NCBI RefSeq assembly: GCF_005222835.1
Contig: NZ_STGA01000021.1
Location: forward strand, 1 to 64,000
Source of the DNA: Rhizobium sp. FKY42
GTDB taxonomy: Bacteria > Pseudomonadota > Alphaproteobacteria > Rhizobiales > Rhizobiaceae
Direction of reading: 5' to 3'
DNA: 64,000 nt
Positions 35,181-43,951 of this stretch are shown here, piece by piece. The notes below the pieces were generated by a model. The model was not told where the DNA came from and did not search any database. It saw nothing but the letters and a program-made list of their open reading frames with translations. The translations under genes were made by a program, and so were the position numbers. Within the stretch, counting starts at the first letter, position 1, and each line of letters starts with the position of its first letter.

Positions 35181-36197
35181 ATGAGCAACTGCAAGGCAAT
35201 GATCCTGGGATGTGCTGGAACGGAATTGTCCGCCGAAGAAATCGCCCTTTATCGCGATCAGCAACCTTGGGGTTTCATCCTGTTTGCTCGCAATCTCAAG
35301 GACCAGGCCCAGATCCGCAATCTTGTTCAGTCATTGCGGGATGCGGTTGGACGTCAGGATGCGCCGGTGCTGATCGATCAGGAAGGCGGGCGCGTTCAGC
35401 GTATCCGTGCGCCCATGGCCGAAAACTATCCGTCGGGTTCGGTGCTCGGTGCGCTTTATGAGCAAGATGAGGCGCGGGGATTGCGCGCTGCATGGCTGAT
35501 GTCGCGTCTCCATGCATTCGATCTGACCAAGCTTGGCATCAACATCAACTGTCTGCCCGTTCTCGATGTTGTTGTGCCCGGAGGGACACCCGCCATTGGT
35601 AACCGTTCTTACGGAGAAAACACGGCAACTGTCGCAGCCGTTGGTAAAGCCGCAGCGGACGGTCTGAAGGCTGGCGGCATGTTGCCGGTGATGAAGCACA
35701 TGCCAGGCCATGGCCGTGCGATGGTCGACTCCCATCACGACCTGCCGGTGGTATCGGCATCAATCGATGAACTCGATGCGCACGATTTTCTGCCGTTCCG
35801 GCAGATGAAAGATGAGCTCATGGGGATGAGTGCTCACATTGTCTTCACGGCGATCGACCCCGAAAACCCCGCAACGACATCGCGCAAGGTCATTGATGAA
35901 GTCATTCGTGGCCGTATTGGCTTCGATGGTCTTCTTCTATCGGACGATAGTTCGATGAACGCGCTGAAAGGCACACTGGGCGAGCGTGCTGCCAACATTA
36001 TTTCCGGCGGCTGTGATATTGTCCTTCATTGCAACGGCGTCATGGAGGAAATGACGCAGGTTGTGCGCGAAGTTCCTCTTCTGTCCGGCAAGAGTCTAAA
36101 GAGGGCTGAAGCTGCACTGGCAGGCTTTACCCCGGCTGACACATCCCGCGAGGCGGATTTGCGTGCCGAGTTCTGGTCGCTTATACCAGCAGCGTAA
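35181..36197 (+). CDS. nagZ: Beta-N-acetylhexosaminidase NagZ
   Basis: A 338-residue cytosolic glycoside hydrolase family 3 enzyme that removes N-acetylglucosamine from recycled anhydro-muropeptides. Family signatures are KHMPGHG (172-178), D183-S-H-H on the catalytic loop and the nucleophile motif SDD (254-256). GAGGAAAAAAG precedes the ATG. First gene of the compact run nagZ-scpA-scpB. Confidence 0.94.
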   Translation: MSNCKAMILGCAGTELSAEEIALYRDQQPWGFILFARNLKDQAQIRNLVQSLRDAVGRQDAPVLIDQEGGRVQRIRAPMAENYPSGSVLGALYEQDEARGLRAAWLMSRLHAFDLTKLGININCLPVLDVVVPGGTPAIGNRSYGENTATVAAVGKAAADGLKAGGMLPVMKHMPGHGRAMVDSHHDLPVVSASIDELDAHDFLPFRQMKDELMGMSAHIVFTAIDPENPATTSRKVIDEVIRGRIGFDGLLLSDDSSMNALKGTLGERAANIISGGCDIVLHCNGVMEEMTQVVREVPLLSGKSLKRAEAALAGFTPADTSREADLRAEFWSLIPAA

Positions 36198-36267
36198 ACC
36201 GTTCCGCTTTTTCTGCTAGCATCGCTCAGCGGGAGGAGGGGCTTCTCCCACAGGCGCGAGTATAGCG

Positions 36268-37113
36268 ATGGCCGTCGATAAGCAGACCTCCATTCCGATG
36301 GACAAGCTTTGGCAGGATAGTGAGGCGCGAGGCGTCAGCGAGGCGGCGCTTGTGATCGACGTGGGTGGCTTCGAGGGGCCGCTCGACCTTCTGCTGCACC
36401 TGGCGCGCAATCAGAAGGTCGATCTTGCGCGCATTTCCGTCCTTGCACTTGCGGAGCAATATCTGGAATTCGTCGAGAGTGCTCGTCGTGTTCGTATCGA
36501 GCTTGCCGCGGACTATCTGGTGATGGCTGCCTGGCTCGCCTATCTCAAATCGAAACTGTTGATTCCCCAGCAGTCGAGGCAGGAAGATGGTCCTTCAGGC
36601 GAAGAGATGGCAGCGGTGCTCGCATTTCGTCTCAAGCGTCTGGAGGCTATGCGCGAAGCTGCAAGTCACCTTGTCAACCGGAACCGGCTGGGCAGAGATG
36701 TTTTTGCTCGCGGAGCGCCAGAGCATCTGCCGGATAGGGCAGGCAAGACGTTCGAAGCCGAACTCTACGATCTCCTTCACGCCTATGCCAACTTGCGACA
36801 ACGCCAGGCAATCACGCAAGTAACAATCGAACGTCGCAAAGTCTGGTCGCTGGTGGAGGCGAGGGAACTGCTCACCTCAATGCTGGGTGAAATCGGTGAC
36901 TGGACTTCGCTTCAGGCTCATCTAGTCGAGTTCCTTCCTCCGAGCGATCGCGTGACTGCGACCGCAAGTGCATTCGCCGCATCGCTTGAACTGGTGCGTG
37001 AGGGAAAGCTGGAGATGAGGCAGGAGTCGGTATTCGGCAGTCTGTATCTGAGAAGTCCGCTGAACTCACGTCTGCAGGCCCAAATGAGGGAGAAGCCTGA
37101 TGTCGATAACTGA
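36268..37113 (+). CDS. scpA: Segregation and condensation protein A
   Basis: A 281-residue kleisin subunit of the Smc-ScpAB condensin. The N-terminal Smc-neck binding part is GGFEGPLDLLLHLARNQKVDLARISVLALAEQYLEF (about residues 31-65); the C-terminal winged-helix part binds the Smc head. It overlaps scpB by 14 bp, implying translational coupling. ScpA starts 70 bp after nagZ. Confidence 0.93.
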   Translation: MAVDKQTSIPMDKLWQDSEARGVSEAALVIDVGGFEGPLDLLLHLARNQKVDLARISVLALAEQYLEFVESARRVRIELAADYLVMAAWLAYLKSKLLIPQQSRQEDGPSGEEMAAVLAFRLKRLEAMREAASHLVNRNRLGRDVFARGAPEHLPDRAGKTFEAELYDLLHAYANLRQRQAITQVTIERRKVWSLVEARELLTSMLGEIGDWTSLQAHLVEFLPPSDRVTATASAFAASLELVREGKLEMRQESVFGSLYLRSPLNSRLQAQMREKPDVDN

Positions 37114-37813
37114 CGTCGAGATGGCGGGTAACACGCACGATAACCCGGAGGAAATTTCGCGCCTTGAGTTGGAAGCGGAACGTACAGCTGAAGCTTTGAT
37201 TTTCGCGTCAGCTGAGCCCGTTTCGGAAGCATACCTGCTCGAACGACTTCCCGGTACTGTCGATTTGCGCAGGGTGATGGCGAGATTGGTCCGTCTTTAC
37301 GCTAGCAGGGGCGTCAACCTCATTCGCGTCGAAGACCGTTGGGCATTTCGTACTGCTGCGGATTTGTCTTTCGTGATTCGCCGGGATGATACGGAATCGC
37401 GCAAACTCTCTCGCGCAGCGCTGGAGGTTTTGGCGATCATTGCCTATCATCAGCCGGTCACTCGCGCTGAGATCGAGGAGATCCGTGGCGTGCAAACATC
37501 TCGCGGAACCCTGGATGTTCTGATGGAAGCAGGATGGGTGCGCTTTCGTGGTCGCCGCAGAACGCCCGGCCGTCCTGTCACCCTGGGCACCACACCACGT
37601 TTCCTAGATCACTTTGGACTGGAAGAAATCCGAGACCTGCCGGGTATCGAGGAATTGAAAGGCGCGGGGCTCTTGCAAGGAAGAATTCCGCCTGATTTTC
37701 GTGTACCGCTGCCATCGTCTGCTGATGAGTTGGCCGAGGACGAGGACCCGATCACCCAGCTCGATCTGGAGGAACTCGGTCTCTTGACGCCCGGTGGCAC
37801 AGCGGACGATTAG
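37100..37813 (+). CDS. scpB: Segregation and condensation protein B
   Basis: A 237-residue partner of ScpA with two winged-helix domains: AEALIFASAEPVSEAYLLERLP and ALEVLAIIAYHQPVTRAEIEEIRGVQTSR, ending in FLDHFGLEEIRDLPGIEEL. GGGAGAAG before the ATG lies inside the end of scpA. Acidic C-terminal tail. Confidence 0.93.
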   Translation: MSITDVEMAGNTHDNPEEISRLELEAERTAEALIFASAEPVSEAYLLERLPGTVDLRRVMARLVRLYASRGVNLIRVEDRWAFRTAADLSFVIRRDDTESRKLSRAALEVLAIIAYHQPVTRAEIEEIRGVQTSRGTLDVLMEAGWVRFRGRRRTPGRPVTLGTTPRFLDHFGLEEIRDLPGIEELKGAGLLQGRIPPDFRVPLPSSADELAEDEDPITQLDLEELGLLTPGGTADD

Positions 37814-37842
37814 CGATTGCGAGAGCTGAGGTCACGGAAGGC

Positions 37843-38955
37843 ATGCCGTTGAATACAGATGTAAAGCAACGAGGTGGCGGGGCTTCTCTGCGCCGGACTG
37901 CCGGGGTCACGTTTGCCGCAAGCCTGACCTTCGAAGATATCCACCACCACTATAACGGCAAGGAAACGATTCGCGGTATAAGCCTCGAGGCGCGCCCGGG
38001 CGAAGTGCTGTGCCTGTTGGGGCCATCGGGGTCTGGCAAGACGACGCTGCTGCGGATCGCGGCTGGTATCGAGACGCAGACGCGCGGGCGTGTGTGTATC
38101 GACGGTCGCGAAATGGCAGGTCCTCAGTGCTTTGTTCCGCCAGAAAAGCGCGGCGTTGGCCTGATGTTTCAGGACTATGCACTCTTCCCGCACCTTTCAG
38201 TGCTCGACAATGTCAAGTTCGGGTTGACCGCGCTTCCTTCGTCGGAGGCCTCAGCCGAGGCGATGGTGGCGCTTGAGCGGGTGGGTCTTGCGCACTATGC
38301 GCAAAAGTTTCCTCACGCGCTCTCTGGCGGCGAGCAGCAACGGGTCGCGTTGGCCCGGGCGCTGGCTCCGCGTCCTGGCGTTTTATTGATGGATGAACCT
38401 TTCAGCGGGCTTGATTCGCGGCTGAAGGATTCGATTCGGGCTGATACGCTTGATGTGTTGCGACAAAGCCGCGCAACAGCCATCGTCGTGACACACGATG
38501 CGGAGGAAGCCATGAGAATGGCAGACCGCATTGCTCTGCTCAGTAACGGTCGACTGGTCCAGCTCGGCCGGTCGCAGGATCTATACAGGAAACCACGATC
38601 GCTGTTTGCGGCCGGTTTCTTCTCCGAGATCAATGTTCTGACGGGAAGAGTTACATCTGGTCGCGTGCAAACTCCGCTCGGAACAAGCGATTCCGGTCCA
38701 GTTACCGATGGTCAGGAGGTGGAGATCGCGGTGAGGATATCGTCAGTTTTCGTGCGCGCCGATGGACCCGGTGTGCCCGCCCGCATCATCACACGCCGCT
38801 TTCTCGGAGTGGTCGAACTGTTGACGCTGGCCGTGGAGGGACTTGATGAGCCGCTTCGCGCACGTATCCGTGCCGATCAACTTTCGGAAGGTCTGACTGA
38901 CGTGGTTGTGAACGTTGCGCCAGAGGACATTTTGGTGTTTGAAAAATATTCCTAA
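37843..38955 (+). CDS. ABC transporter ATP-binding protein (FbpC/PotA-like) without partner genes
   Basis: A 370-residue ATPase: Walker A GPSGSGKTT (60-68), signature LSGGEQQ (160-166), Walker B LLMDEP (181-186), switch H218, then a C-terminal TOBE-type domain (about 260-370). This layout is that of importer ATPases for ferric iron, polyamine or sugar. No permease or binding protein lies next to it: scpB is upstream and tatA downstream. Substrate therefore unknown. A 35-residue N-terminal extension precedes the domain. Confidence 0.85.
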   Translation: MPLNTDVKQRGGGASLRRTAGVTFAASLTFEDIHHHYNGKETIRGISLEARPGEVLCLLGPSGSGKTTLLRIAAGIETQTRGRVCIDGREMAGPQCFVPPEKRGVGLMFQDYALFPHLSVLDNVKFGLTALPSSEASAEAMVALERVGLAHYAQKFPHALSGGEQQRVALARALAPRPGVLLMDEPFSGLDSRLKDSIRADTLDVLRQSRATAIVVTHDAEEAMRMADRIALLSNGRLVQLGRSQDLYRKPRSLFAAGFFSEINVLTGRVTSGRVQTPLGTSDSGPVTDGQEVEIAVRISSVFVRADGPGVPARIITRRFLGVVELLTLAVEGLDEPLRARIRADQLSEGLTDVVVNVAPEDILVFEKYS

Positions 38956-38996
38956 ACATCTTACATCGTTTAGACGCGCAATTACGGGAGTGAGTT

Positions 38997-39206
38997 ATGG
39001 GTTCTTTTAGTGTGTGGCACTGGCTGATCGTTCTGGTCATCGTGCTGATCTTCTTCGGGCGCGGCAAGATTCCGGAATTGATGGGCGACGTCGCCAAGGG
39101 CATCAAAAGCTTCAAGCAGGGCATGTCCGAAGACGAGAACAAGGACGCGACGCCGACTGCGACGCCTGCCAAGACTGTCGATCACCAGCGCGAAGAAACA
39201 AAGTAA
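38997..39206 (+). CDS. tatA: Sec-independent protein translocase TatA
   Basis: A 69-residue protein with one transmembrane helix ([15 protein letters not shown]), the FGRGKIPEL hinge and an amphipathic helix ([15 protein letters not shown]), as in all TatA proteins. TatA oligomers form the pore for folded twin-arginine substrates such as the CpdB encoded in this window. GGGAGTGAG precedes the ATG. Confidence 0.95.
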   Translation: MGSFSVWHWLIVLVIVLIFFGRGKIPELMGDVAKGIKSFKQGMSEDENKDATPTATPAKTVDHQREETK

Positions 39207-39248
39207 GTCGCCGGAACGCATATGCGTTCCGTGGCGGGAGTATAGCCC

Positions 39249-40151
39249 ATGCTGGACATCGGCTGGACAGAGCTGCTGGTCATTGCAGTTGTCTTGATCG
39301 TCGTGGTTGGCCCCAAGGATCTGCCGCCTATGCTTCGCGCATTTGGCAAGATGACATCCAACTTGCGAAAGATGGCCGGAGATTTTCGCACTCAGTTCGA
39401 TGAAGCCTTGCGAGAGGCGGATATGGATGGTGTGCGGCAGACAATTGATGATGCCAAGCGGTTTCATCCCGCAAACGCAATACGCGAGGCGATCAATCCT
39501 CTGCGTGAAATGGGAAACGAGATCCGCAATGATCTGCAGAAAGCGACCGAGCTTTCCGGGGCGAATACTTCCGACGCTGGCACGGATACCGTCACGACGA
39601 CGTCCGTCGATGATCTGATTCCGCCGCCTGCGTTTTCCCTGCCGGACACCCCGCCTCTCACACCGCCGACCGTTCCTGCTACGTCTGCTCAGGTATCTTC
39701 TTCCGTCGTTACGTCACAGCCGTCAACGGTGGTCGGTGCTGCTGCAGCACCTTCAGCCCCGCCTGCGGCGTCTGCCTCTGGCGCAAGCAATTCACCTGTG
39801 GTCTCTGGAGCAGGGCTGACAAAAACACAGCCTGAAACCCCGTCTGCTTCTCCGGTGCCTGCGCTGGAGGCTGCCAAGCCCCCAAGGTCTCGGAAATCAA
39901 CAACACCGAAGCTGGTCGCACCAGCCGTGCCTGCTGTCGTTTCTGGAAACGGGGCGGATGAGGTGGCAGTCAAACGAACACGCACAAGAAAACCTGCTGC
40001 GAATGTGAGTGAGGTTGCCTCCGGAAACCCGGTTCCGACAAGAAAAGGCGATTCGAAGAGAACTGTGACTGTCGATGTTGCGTCCGACGTCAAAACAGTT
40101 GCGCCTAGTGCACGCAAGAAGAAGACGTCTGCATCCAAGGATCAAGCATGA
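39249..40151 (+). CDS. tatB: Sec-independent protein translocase TatB
   Basis: A 300-residue protein. The N terminus MLDIGWTELLVIAVVLIVVVGPKDLP has the TatB hallmark E8 and the VGPKDLP hinge, followed by a long amphipathic helix (LRKMAGDFRTQFDEALREAD). From about residue 105 it has a long Pro/Ala/Ser/Thr-rich tail ending in a lysine-rich stretch, longer than in enterobacteria. TatB with TatC forms the signal-peptide receptor. Overlaps tatC by 4 bases. Confidence 0.94.
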   Translation: MLDIGWTELLVIAVVLIVVVGPKDLPPMLRAFGKMTSNLRKMAGDFRTQFDEALREADMDGVRQTIDDAKRFHPANAIREAINPLREMGNEIRNDLQKATELSGANTSDAGTDTVTTTSVDDLIPPPAFSLPDTPPLTPPTVPATSAQVSSSVVTSQPSTVVGAAAAPSAPPAASASGASNSPVVSGAGLTKTQPETPSASPVPALEAAKPPRSRKSTTPKLVAPAVPAVVSGNGADEVAVKRTRTRKPAANVSEVASGNPVPTRKGDSKRTVTVDVASDVKTVAPSARKKKTSASKDQA

Positions 40152-40978
40152 ACGGCGATTACAACGATAAGCCTCAGCCGTTGATCGAGCATCTGATGGA
40201 ATTACGCACGCGGCTCATCTGGTCGCTCGCTGCCTTTTTCGCGGCGTTTCTGGTCTGCTTCTTCTTCGCCAAGCAACTCTTCAACCTGCTGGTCGTACCC
40301 TATAAGTGGGCCGTCCTGTGGGCTGGCCTCGATCTTGCAAAATCAGAGCTGATTTATACGGCGCCGCAAGAATTTTTCTTCACGCAGGTGAAGGTAGCGA
40401 TGTTTGGCGCGCTGGTGATTGCGTTTCCGATCATCGCGTCACAGCTCTACAAGTTTGTTGCGCCCGGGCTTTACAAGAATGAGCGGGCGGCCTTCCTGCC
40501 GTTTCTCGTCGCTTCCCCACTTCTGTTTCTGCTTGGCGGTGCACTCGTCTATTTCTTCTTTACACCAATGGTCATGTGGTTCTTCCTGGCCATGCAGCAG
40601 GCGCCGGGCGAGGGGGATGTCGCAATCTCGCTGATGCCGAAAGTCTCGGAATATCTTTCGCTGATCATGACGCTGGTTATGTCATTCGGACTAGTCTTCC
40701 AGCTACCGGTTGTGACGACACTGCTGGCGCGGGTCGGTTTGTTGACAAGCGATTGGCTTCGCGAGAAGCGCAAGTTCGCAATTGTCATCGCGTTTGTCGT
40801 CGCGGCAGTTCTAACACCCCCGGATCCGCTGTCTCAGATCGGCCTTGCACTGCCGACGATCCTTCTCTACGAGATTTCCATCTATGCTGCTCGACTCGTC
40901 GAGAGGAAGCGGAAGGAGGAAACAGCCTTGGCTGATACCGAATCTGCTTCATCTGTCACGACGTCCGAGAAGGCTTGA
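40148..40978 (+). CDS. tatC: Sec-independent protein translocase TatC
   Basis: A 276-residue inner-membrane protein with six predicted helices. Signatures are PLIEHLMELRTRL at the start, YTAPQEFFFTQVK in the first periplasmic loop region, and RKFAIVIAFVVAAVLTPPDPLSQ before the last helices. It recognises twin-arginine signals with TatB. The start codon overlaps the tatB stop (ATGA). Confidence 0.96.
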   Translation: MNGDYNDKPQPLIEHLMELRTRLIWSLAAFFAAFLVCFFFAKQLFNLLVVPYKWAVLWAGLDLAKSELIYTAPQEFFFTQVKVAMFGALVIAFPIIASQLYKFVAPGLYKNERAAFLPFLVASPLLFLLGGALVYFFFTPMVMWFFLAMQQAPGEGDVAISLMPKVSEYLSLIMTLVMSFGLVFQLPVVTTLLARVGLLTSDWLREKRKFAIVIAFVVAAVLTPPDPLSQIGLALPTILLYEISIYAARLVERKRKEETALADTESASSVTTSEKA

Positions 40979-41075
40979 GGATCAGTTCCGGCATCGCAGC
41001 ATTTCCGGCCGGATTGGAAACAACGAGGCCGGGGCGGACGTCGCGGCCATAACCCGCAGATGATCTGGAACGACC

Positions 41076-42359
41076 ATGCTCGATATCAAGTGGATACGCG
41101 ATAACCCGGCAGCCCTCGATGAGGCACTTCAAAAGCGGAGTGCCGAGCCGCAGGCGCAGGCAATTCTGGCGCTTGACGAGACGCGCCGATCCGCGATCCA
41201 GAAACTGCAGGATATGCAGTCGCGTCGCAATGCCGCCTCCAAGGAAATCGGCGCGGCGATGGCGCAGAAAAATACCGAGCTCGCCGAGCAATTGAAGCAG
41301 GAAGTGGCCTCGCTCAAGGAAACGATGCCGCTTATCGAGCAGGAAGAGCGTGCAGCTGTTGCTGCGCTGGAAGACGTGCTCTCGCGCATCCCGAACATTC
41401 CACTGGACGATGTGCCCGTCGGCAAGGATGAGTCCGATAACGTGGTGACGCGGGTCGTCGGCCAGAAGCCGGGCTGGAACCATCCTGCCTTGGAGCATTT
41501 CGAAATCGGCGAAGCTTTAGGCTACATGGATTTCGATCGAGCAGCCAAGCTGTCCGGCTCCCGCTTCACGGTCTTGACCAGCCAACTGGCCCGTCTCGAA
41601 CGCGCACTTGGCCAGTTCATGCTGGATCTGCATACGCGCGAACACGGATATACCGAGGTTTCTTCCCCGCTAATGGTGCGGGATGAAGCAATGTATGGCA
41701 CTGGCCAATTGCCGAAATTCTCGGAGGATCTGTTCCGCACGACCGACGGGCGTTGGCTTATTCCTACGGCTGAGGTAACGCTCACCAACCTTGTGTCCGC
41801 CGAGATTCTTGATCAGGAAAAGCTTCCACTTCGGTTCACGGCATTGACACCATCGTTCCGTTCTGAAGCTGGTTCCGCTGGTCGTGATACGCGCGGCATG
41901 CTGCGCCAGCACCAGTTCTGGAAGTGTGAACTTGTTTCTATCACAGATGCGGAAAGCTCGATCGCCGAACACGAGCGAATGACTGCTTGTGCGGAAGAGG
42001 TGCTGAAGCGTCTCGGCCTTCATTTCCGGACGATTACGCTTTGCACGGGTGACATGGGCTTTGGCGCGCGCAAGACCTATGATCTGGAAGTCTGGTTGCC
42101 GGGCCAGGACACATATCGTGAAATCTCGTCCTGCTCGGTCTGCGGTGATTTCCAGGCTCGTCGCATGAATGCGCGTTATCGCAGCAAGGACGACAAGAAC
42201 CCCAGATTTGTACATACGCTGAACGGCTCTGGCACGGCGGTTGGTCGCTGCCTCATCGCTGTTCTTGAGAACTATCTGAATGAAGATGGTTCCGTCACAG
42301 TTCCGGACGTTCTTCTGCCCTACATGGGTGGATTGACCCGCATCGAAAAAGGCGCCTGA
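41076..42359 (+). CDS. serS: Seryl-tRNA synthetase
   Basis: A 427-residue class II synthetase: an N-terminal coiled-coil arm (residues about 30-105, rich in Q/E/K), motif 2 [18 protein letters not shown] and motif 3 [18 protein letters not shown]. The [19 protein letters not shown] block is the family signature. 97 bp after tatC, 3 bp before surE, so serS-surE-pcm are probably one transcript. Confidence 0.97.
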   Translation: MLDIKWIRDNPAALDEALQKRSAEPQAQAILALDETRRSAIQKLQDMQSRRNAASKEIGAAMAQKNTELAEQLKQEVASLKETMPLIEQEERAAVAALEDVLSRIPNIPLDDVPVGKDESDNVVTRVVGQKPGWNHPALEHFEIGEALGYMDFDRAAKLSGSRFTVLTSQLARLERALGQFMLDLHTREHGYTEVSSPLMVRDEAMYGTGQLPKFSEDLFRTTDGRWLIPTAEVTLTNLVSAEILDQEKLPLRFTALTPSFRSEAGSAGRDTRGMLRQHQFWKCELVSITDAESSIAEHERMTACAEEVLKRLGLHFRTITLCTGDMGFGARKTYDLEVWLPGQDTYREISSCSVCGDFQARRMNARYRSKDDKNPRFVHTLNGSGTAVGRCLIAVLENYLNEDGSVTVPDVLLPYMGGLTRIEKGA

Positions 42360-42362
42360 TCA

Positions 42363-43130
42363 ATGCGGATCCTGCTCACCAATGATGACGGGATTCACGC
42401 AGAAGGACTGCGGGTGCTTGAGGGCATCGCCCGCAGTCTCTCGGACGATGTCTGGATCGTAGCGCCTGAGACAGATCAGAGCGGCCTTGCCCACTCCTTA
42501 ACCCTGTCCGATCCGCTGCGTCTGCGGAAGGTCTCTGACAAGCACTTTGCAGTCCGTGGAACGCCGACCGATTGTGTCATCATGGGTATCCGGCACGTGC
42601 TCAAAGACAAGCCGGACCTCATCCTATCTGGCGTCAATGCTGGTTCGAATCTCGCAGATGATGTGACCTATTCCGGCACGATTGCAGCCGCAATCGAGGG
42701 AACGATCCAGGGTGTCCGATCAATCGCGCTCAGTCAGGCCTACAGGCATGATGCAGAGGGGCGGTTCATTCCCTGGTCGGTGGCCTCGCATCACGGCGCG
42801 GATCTGGTGCGCAAGCTTCTCCCGATCGCTTTACCGGAAGGAACCTTTCTGAATGTCAATTTCCCCGCCTGCGCGGAAGGGGAAGTTGAGGGGCTTGATG
42901 TGACGACCCAAGGCAAGACGGATTTCGCACTGGTTGTGGATGAGCGTCAGGATGGCCGCGGAAATCCTTATTTCTGGCTGCGATTCAGCGACCGGAAAGG
43001 CCGTTTCCTGGAAGGGACCGACATCGCTGCAGTACGTGCAAATCGTATTTCCGTTACACCTTTGCAACTTGATCTGACAGATCATGCCGCATTGAAGAAC
43101 CTATCCGCCGCTTTGGGAGTTTCTCGTTGA
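42363..43130 (+). CDS. surE: 5'/3'-nucleotidase SurE
   Basis: A 255-residue survival-protein E family nucleotidase. The metal site starts [15 protein letters not shown] (D8, D9) and continues at [18 protein letters not shown]. It dephosphorylates nucleoside monophosphates in stationary phase. Begins 3 bases after serS and overlaps pcm by 4 bases; the surE-pcm-nlpD order is also seen in enterobacteria. Confidence 0.95.
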   Translation: MRILLTNDDGIHAEGLRVLEGIARSLSDDVWIVAPETDQSGLAHSLTLSDPLRLRKVSDKHFAVRGTPTDCVIMGIRHVLKDKPDLILSGVNAGSNLADDVTYSGTIAAAIEGTIQGVRSIALSQAYRHDAEGRFIPWSVASHHGADLVRKLLPIALPEGTFLNVNFPACAEGEVEGLDVTTQGKTDFALVVDERQDGRGNPYFWLRFSDRKGRFLEGTDIAAVRANRISVTPLQLDLTDHAALKNLSAALGVSR

Positions 43131-43780
43131 AGACAGCGATGATCGAGAGGGAAGGTTTTGCCTCTCTGGTCCTTCGCCTGAGGGCGCAAGGCGTAACGGA
43201 CCTCGATCTTCTCACAGCCTGCGAACAGACACCGCGCACCGAGTTTGTTCCCTCGCAGTTCGTCAACGAGGCCTATTCAAGCCGTTCTATTCCGATCGAC
43301 TGTGGCTCCTTCATGGAGGGCGCTGATCAGGCGGTTCGCATTCTGTCTAAACTGCAGTTGAAGCCTGGTCATCGTGTCTTGGAAATTGGCACAGGCAGCG
43401 GTTATCTGACGGCAGTTATGGCGCGCATAGCCGAGCGCGTATTGTCGGTGGATCGCTTTCGAACCTTGATCGCCGCTGCCCAGGAACGTGTCGATTCGCT
43501 TGGTTTGCGTAACGCTATCGTGCGGCAGGCGGATGGCATGAATGGCATGCAGGGTGAGGGTACCTTCGACCGGATCATTGCAACTGCCGCATTTACTGCC
43601 GTTCCACGTTTCTATGCTGATCAGTTGGTTCATGGGGGATCGATGATCGCCCCTATGGTTGTTGATGAAGAGAACTGCATGATGGTTCGTCTGACGAAAA
43701 CCGGCAGCCGTTTTGAACGTGAAGACCTTTTTCCGGTGAGTTATCTCCCGCTTGTGCCGCATATCGCTTCATATTTGTGA
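43127..43780 (+). CDS. pcm: Protein-L-isoaspartate O-methyltransferase
   Basis: A 217-residue repair methyltransferase acting on isoaspartyl residues in aged proteins. AdoMet motif I is [15 protein letters not shown]; the substrate segment is [22 protein letters not shown]. The start is TTG at 43127, overlapping the surE stop codon (TTGA), supported by GGGAG seven bases upstream; ATG at 43139 is the alternative. Confidence 0.94.
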   Translation: MKTAMIEREGFASLVLRLRAQGVTDLDLLTACEQTPRTEFVPSQFVNEAYSSRSIPIDCGSFMEGADQAVRILSKLQLKPGHRVLEIGTGSGYLTAVMARIAERVLSVDRFRTLIAAAQERVDSLGLRNAIVRQADGMNGMQGEGTFDRIIATAAFTAVPRFYADQLVHGGSMIAPMVVDEENCMMVRLTKTGSRFEREDLFPVSYLPLVPHIASYL

Positions 43781-43795
43781 GCTTCGGCTAAGAAA

Positions 43796-43825
43796 GTTCC
43801 GCATTTGGTATAAGCCCTGCGGAAC
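43796..43825 (+). terminator. Hairpin after pcm
   Basis: GTTCCGC (43796-43802) pairs with GCGGAAC (43819-43825) around a 16-base loop. No U-tract follows, so it may not terminate. Confidence 0.35.
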
Positions 43826-43951
43826 GCTTGCGTATTCATGGTTAGCAAATTGCGAAAAAAGTGAATCGTGCGGACGCGCCTTAACCGGTCAGTAAGACTA
43901 ACGCGCTTTAATGATACCTACATTGAGTACTGTCGTTGTGTAGGTCGGGTC

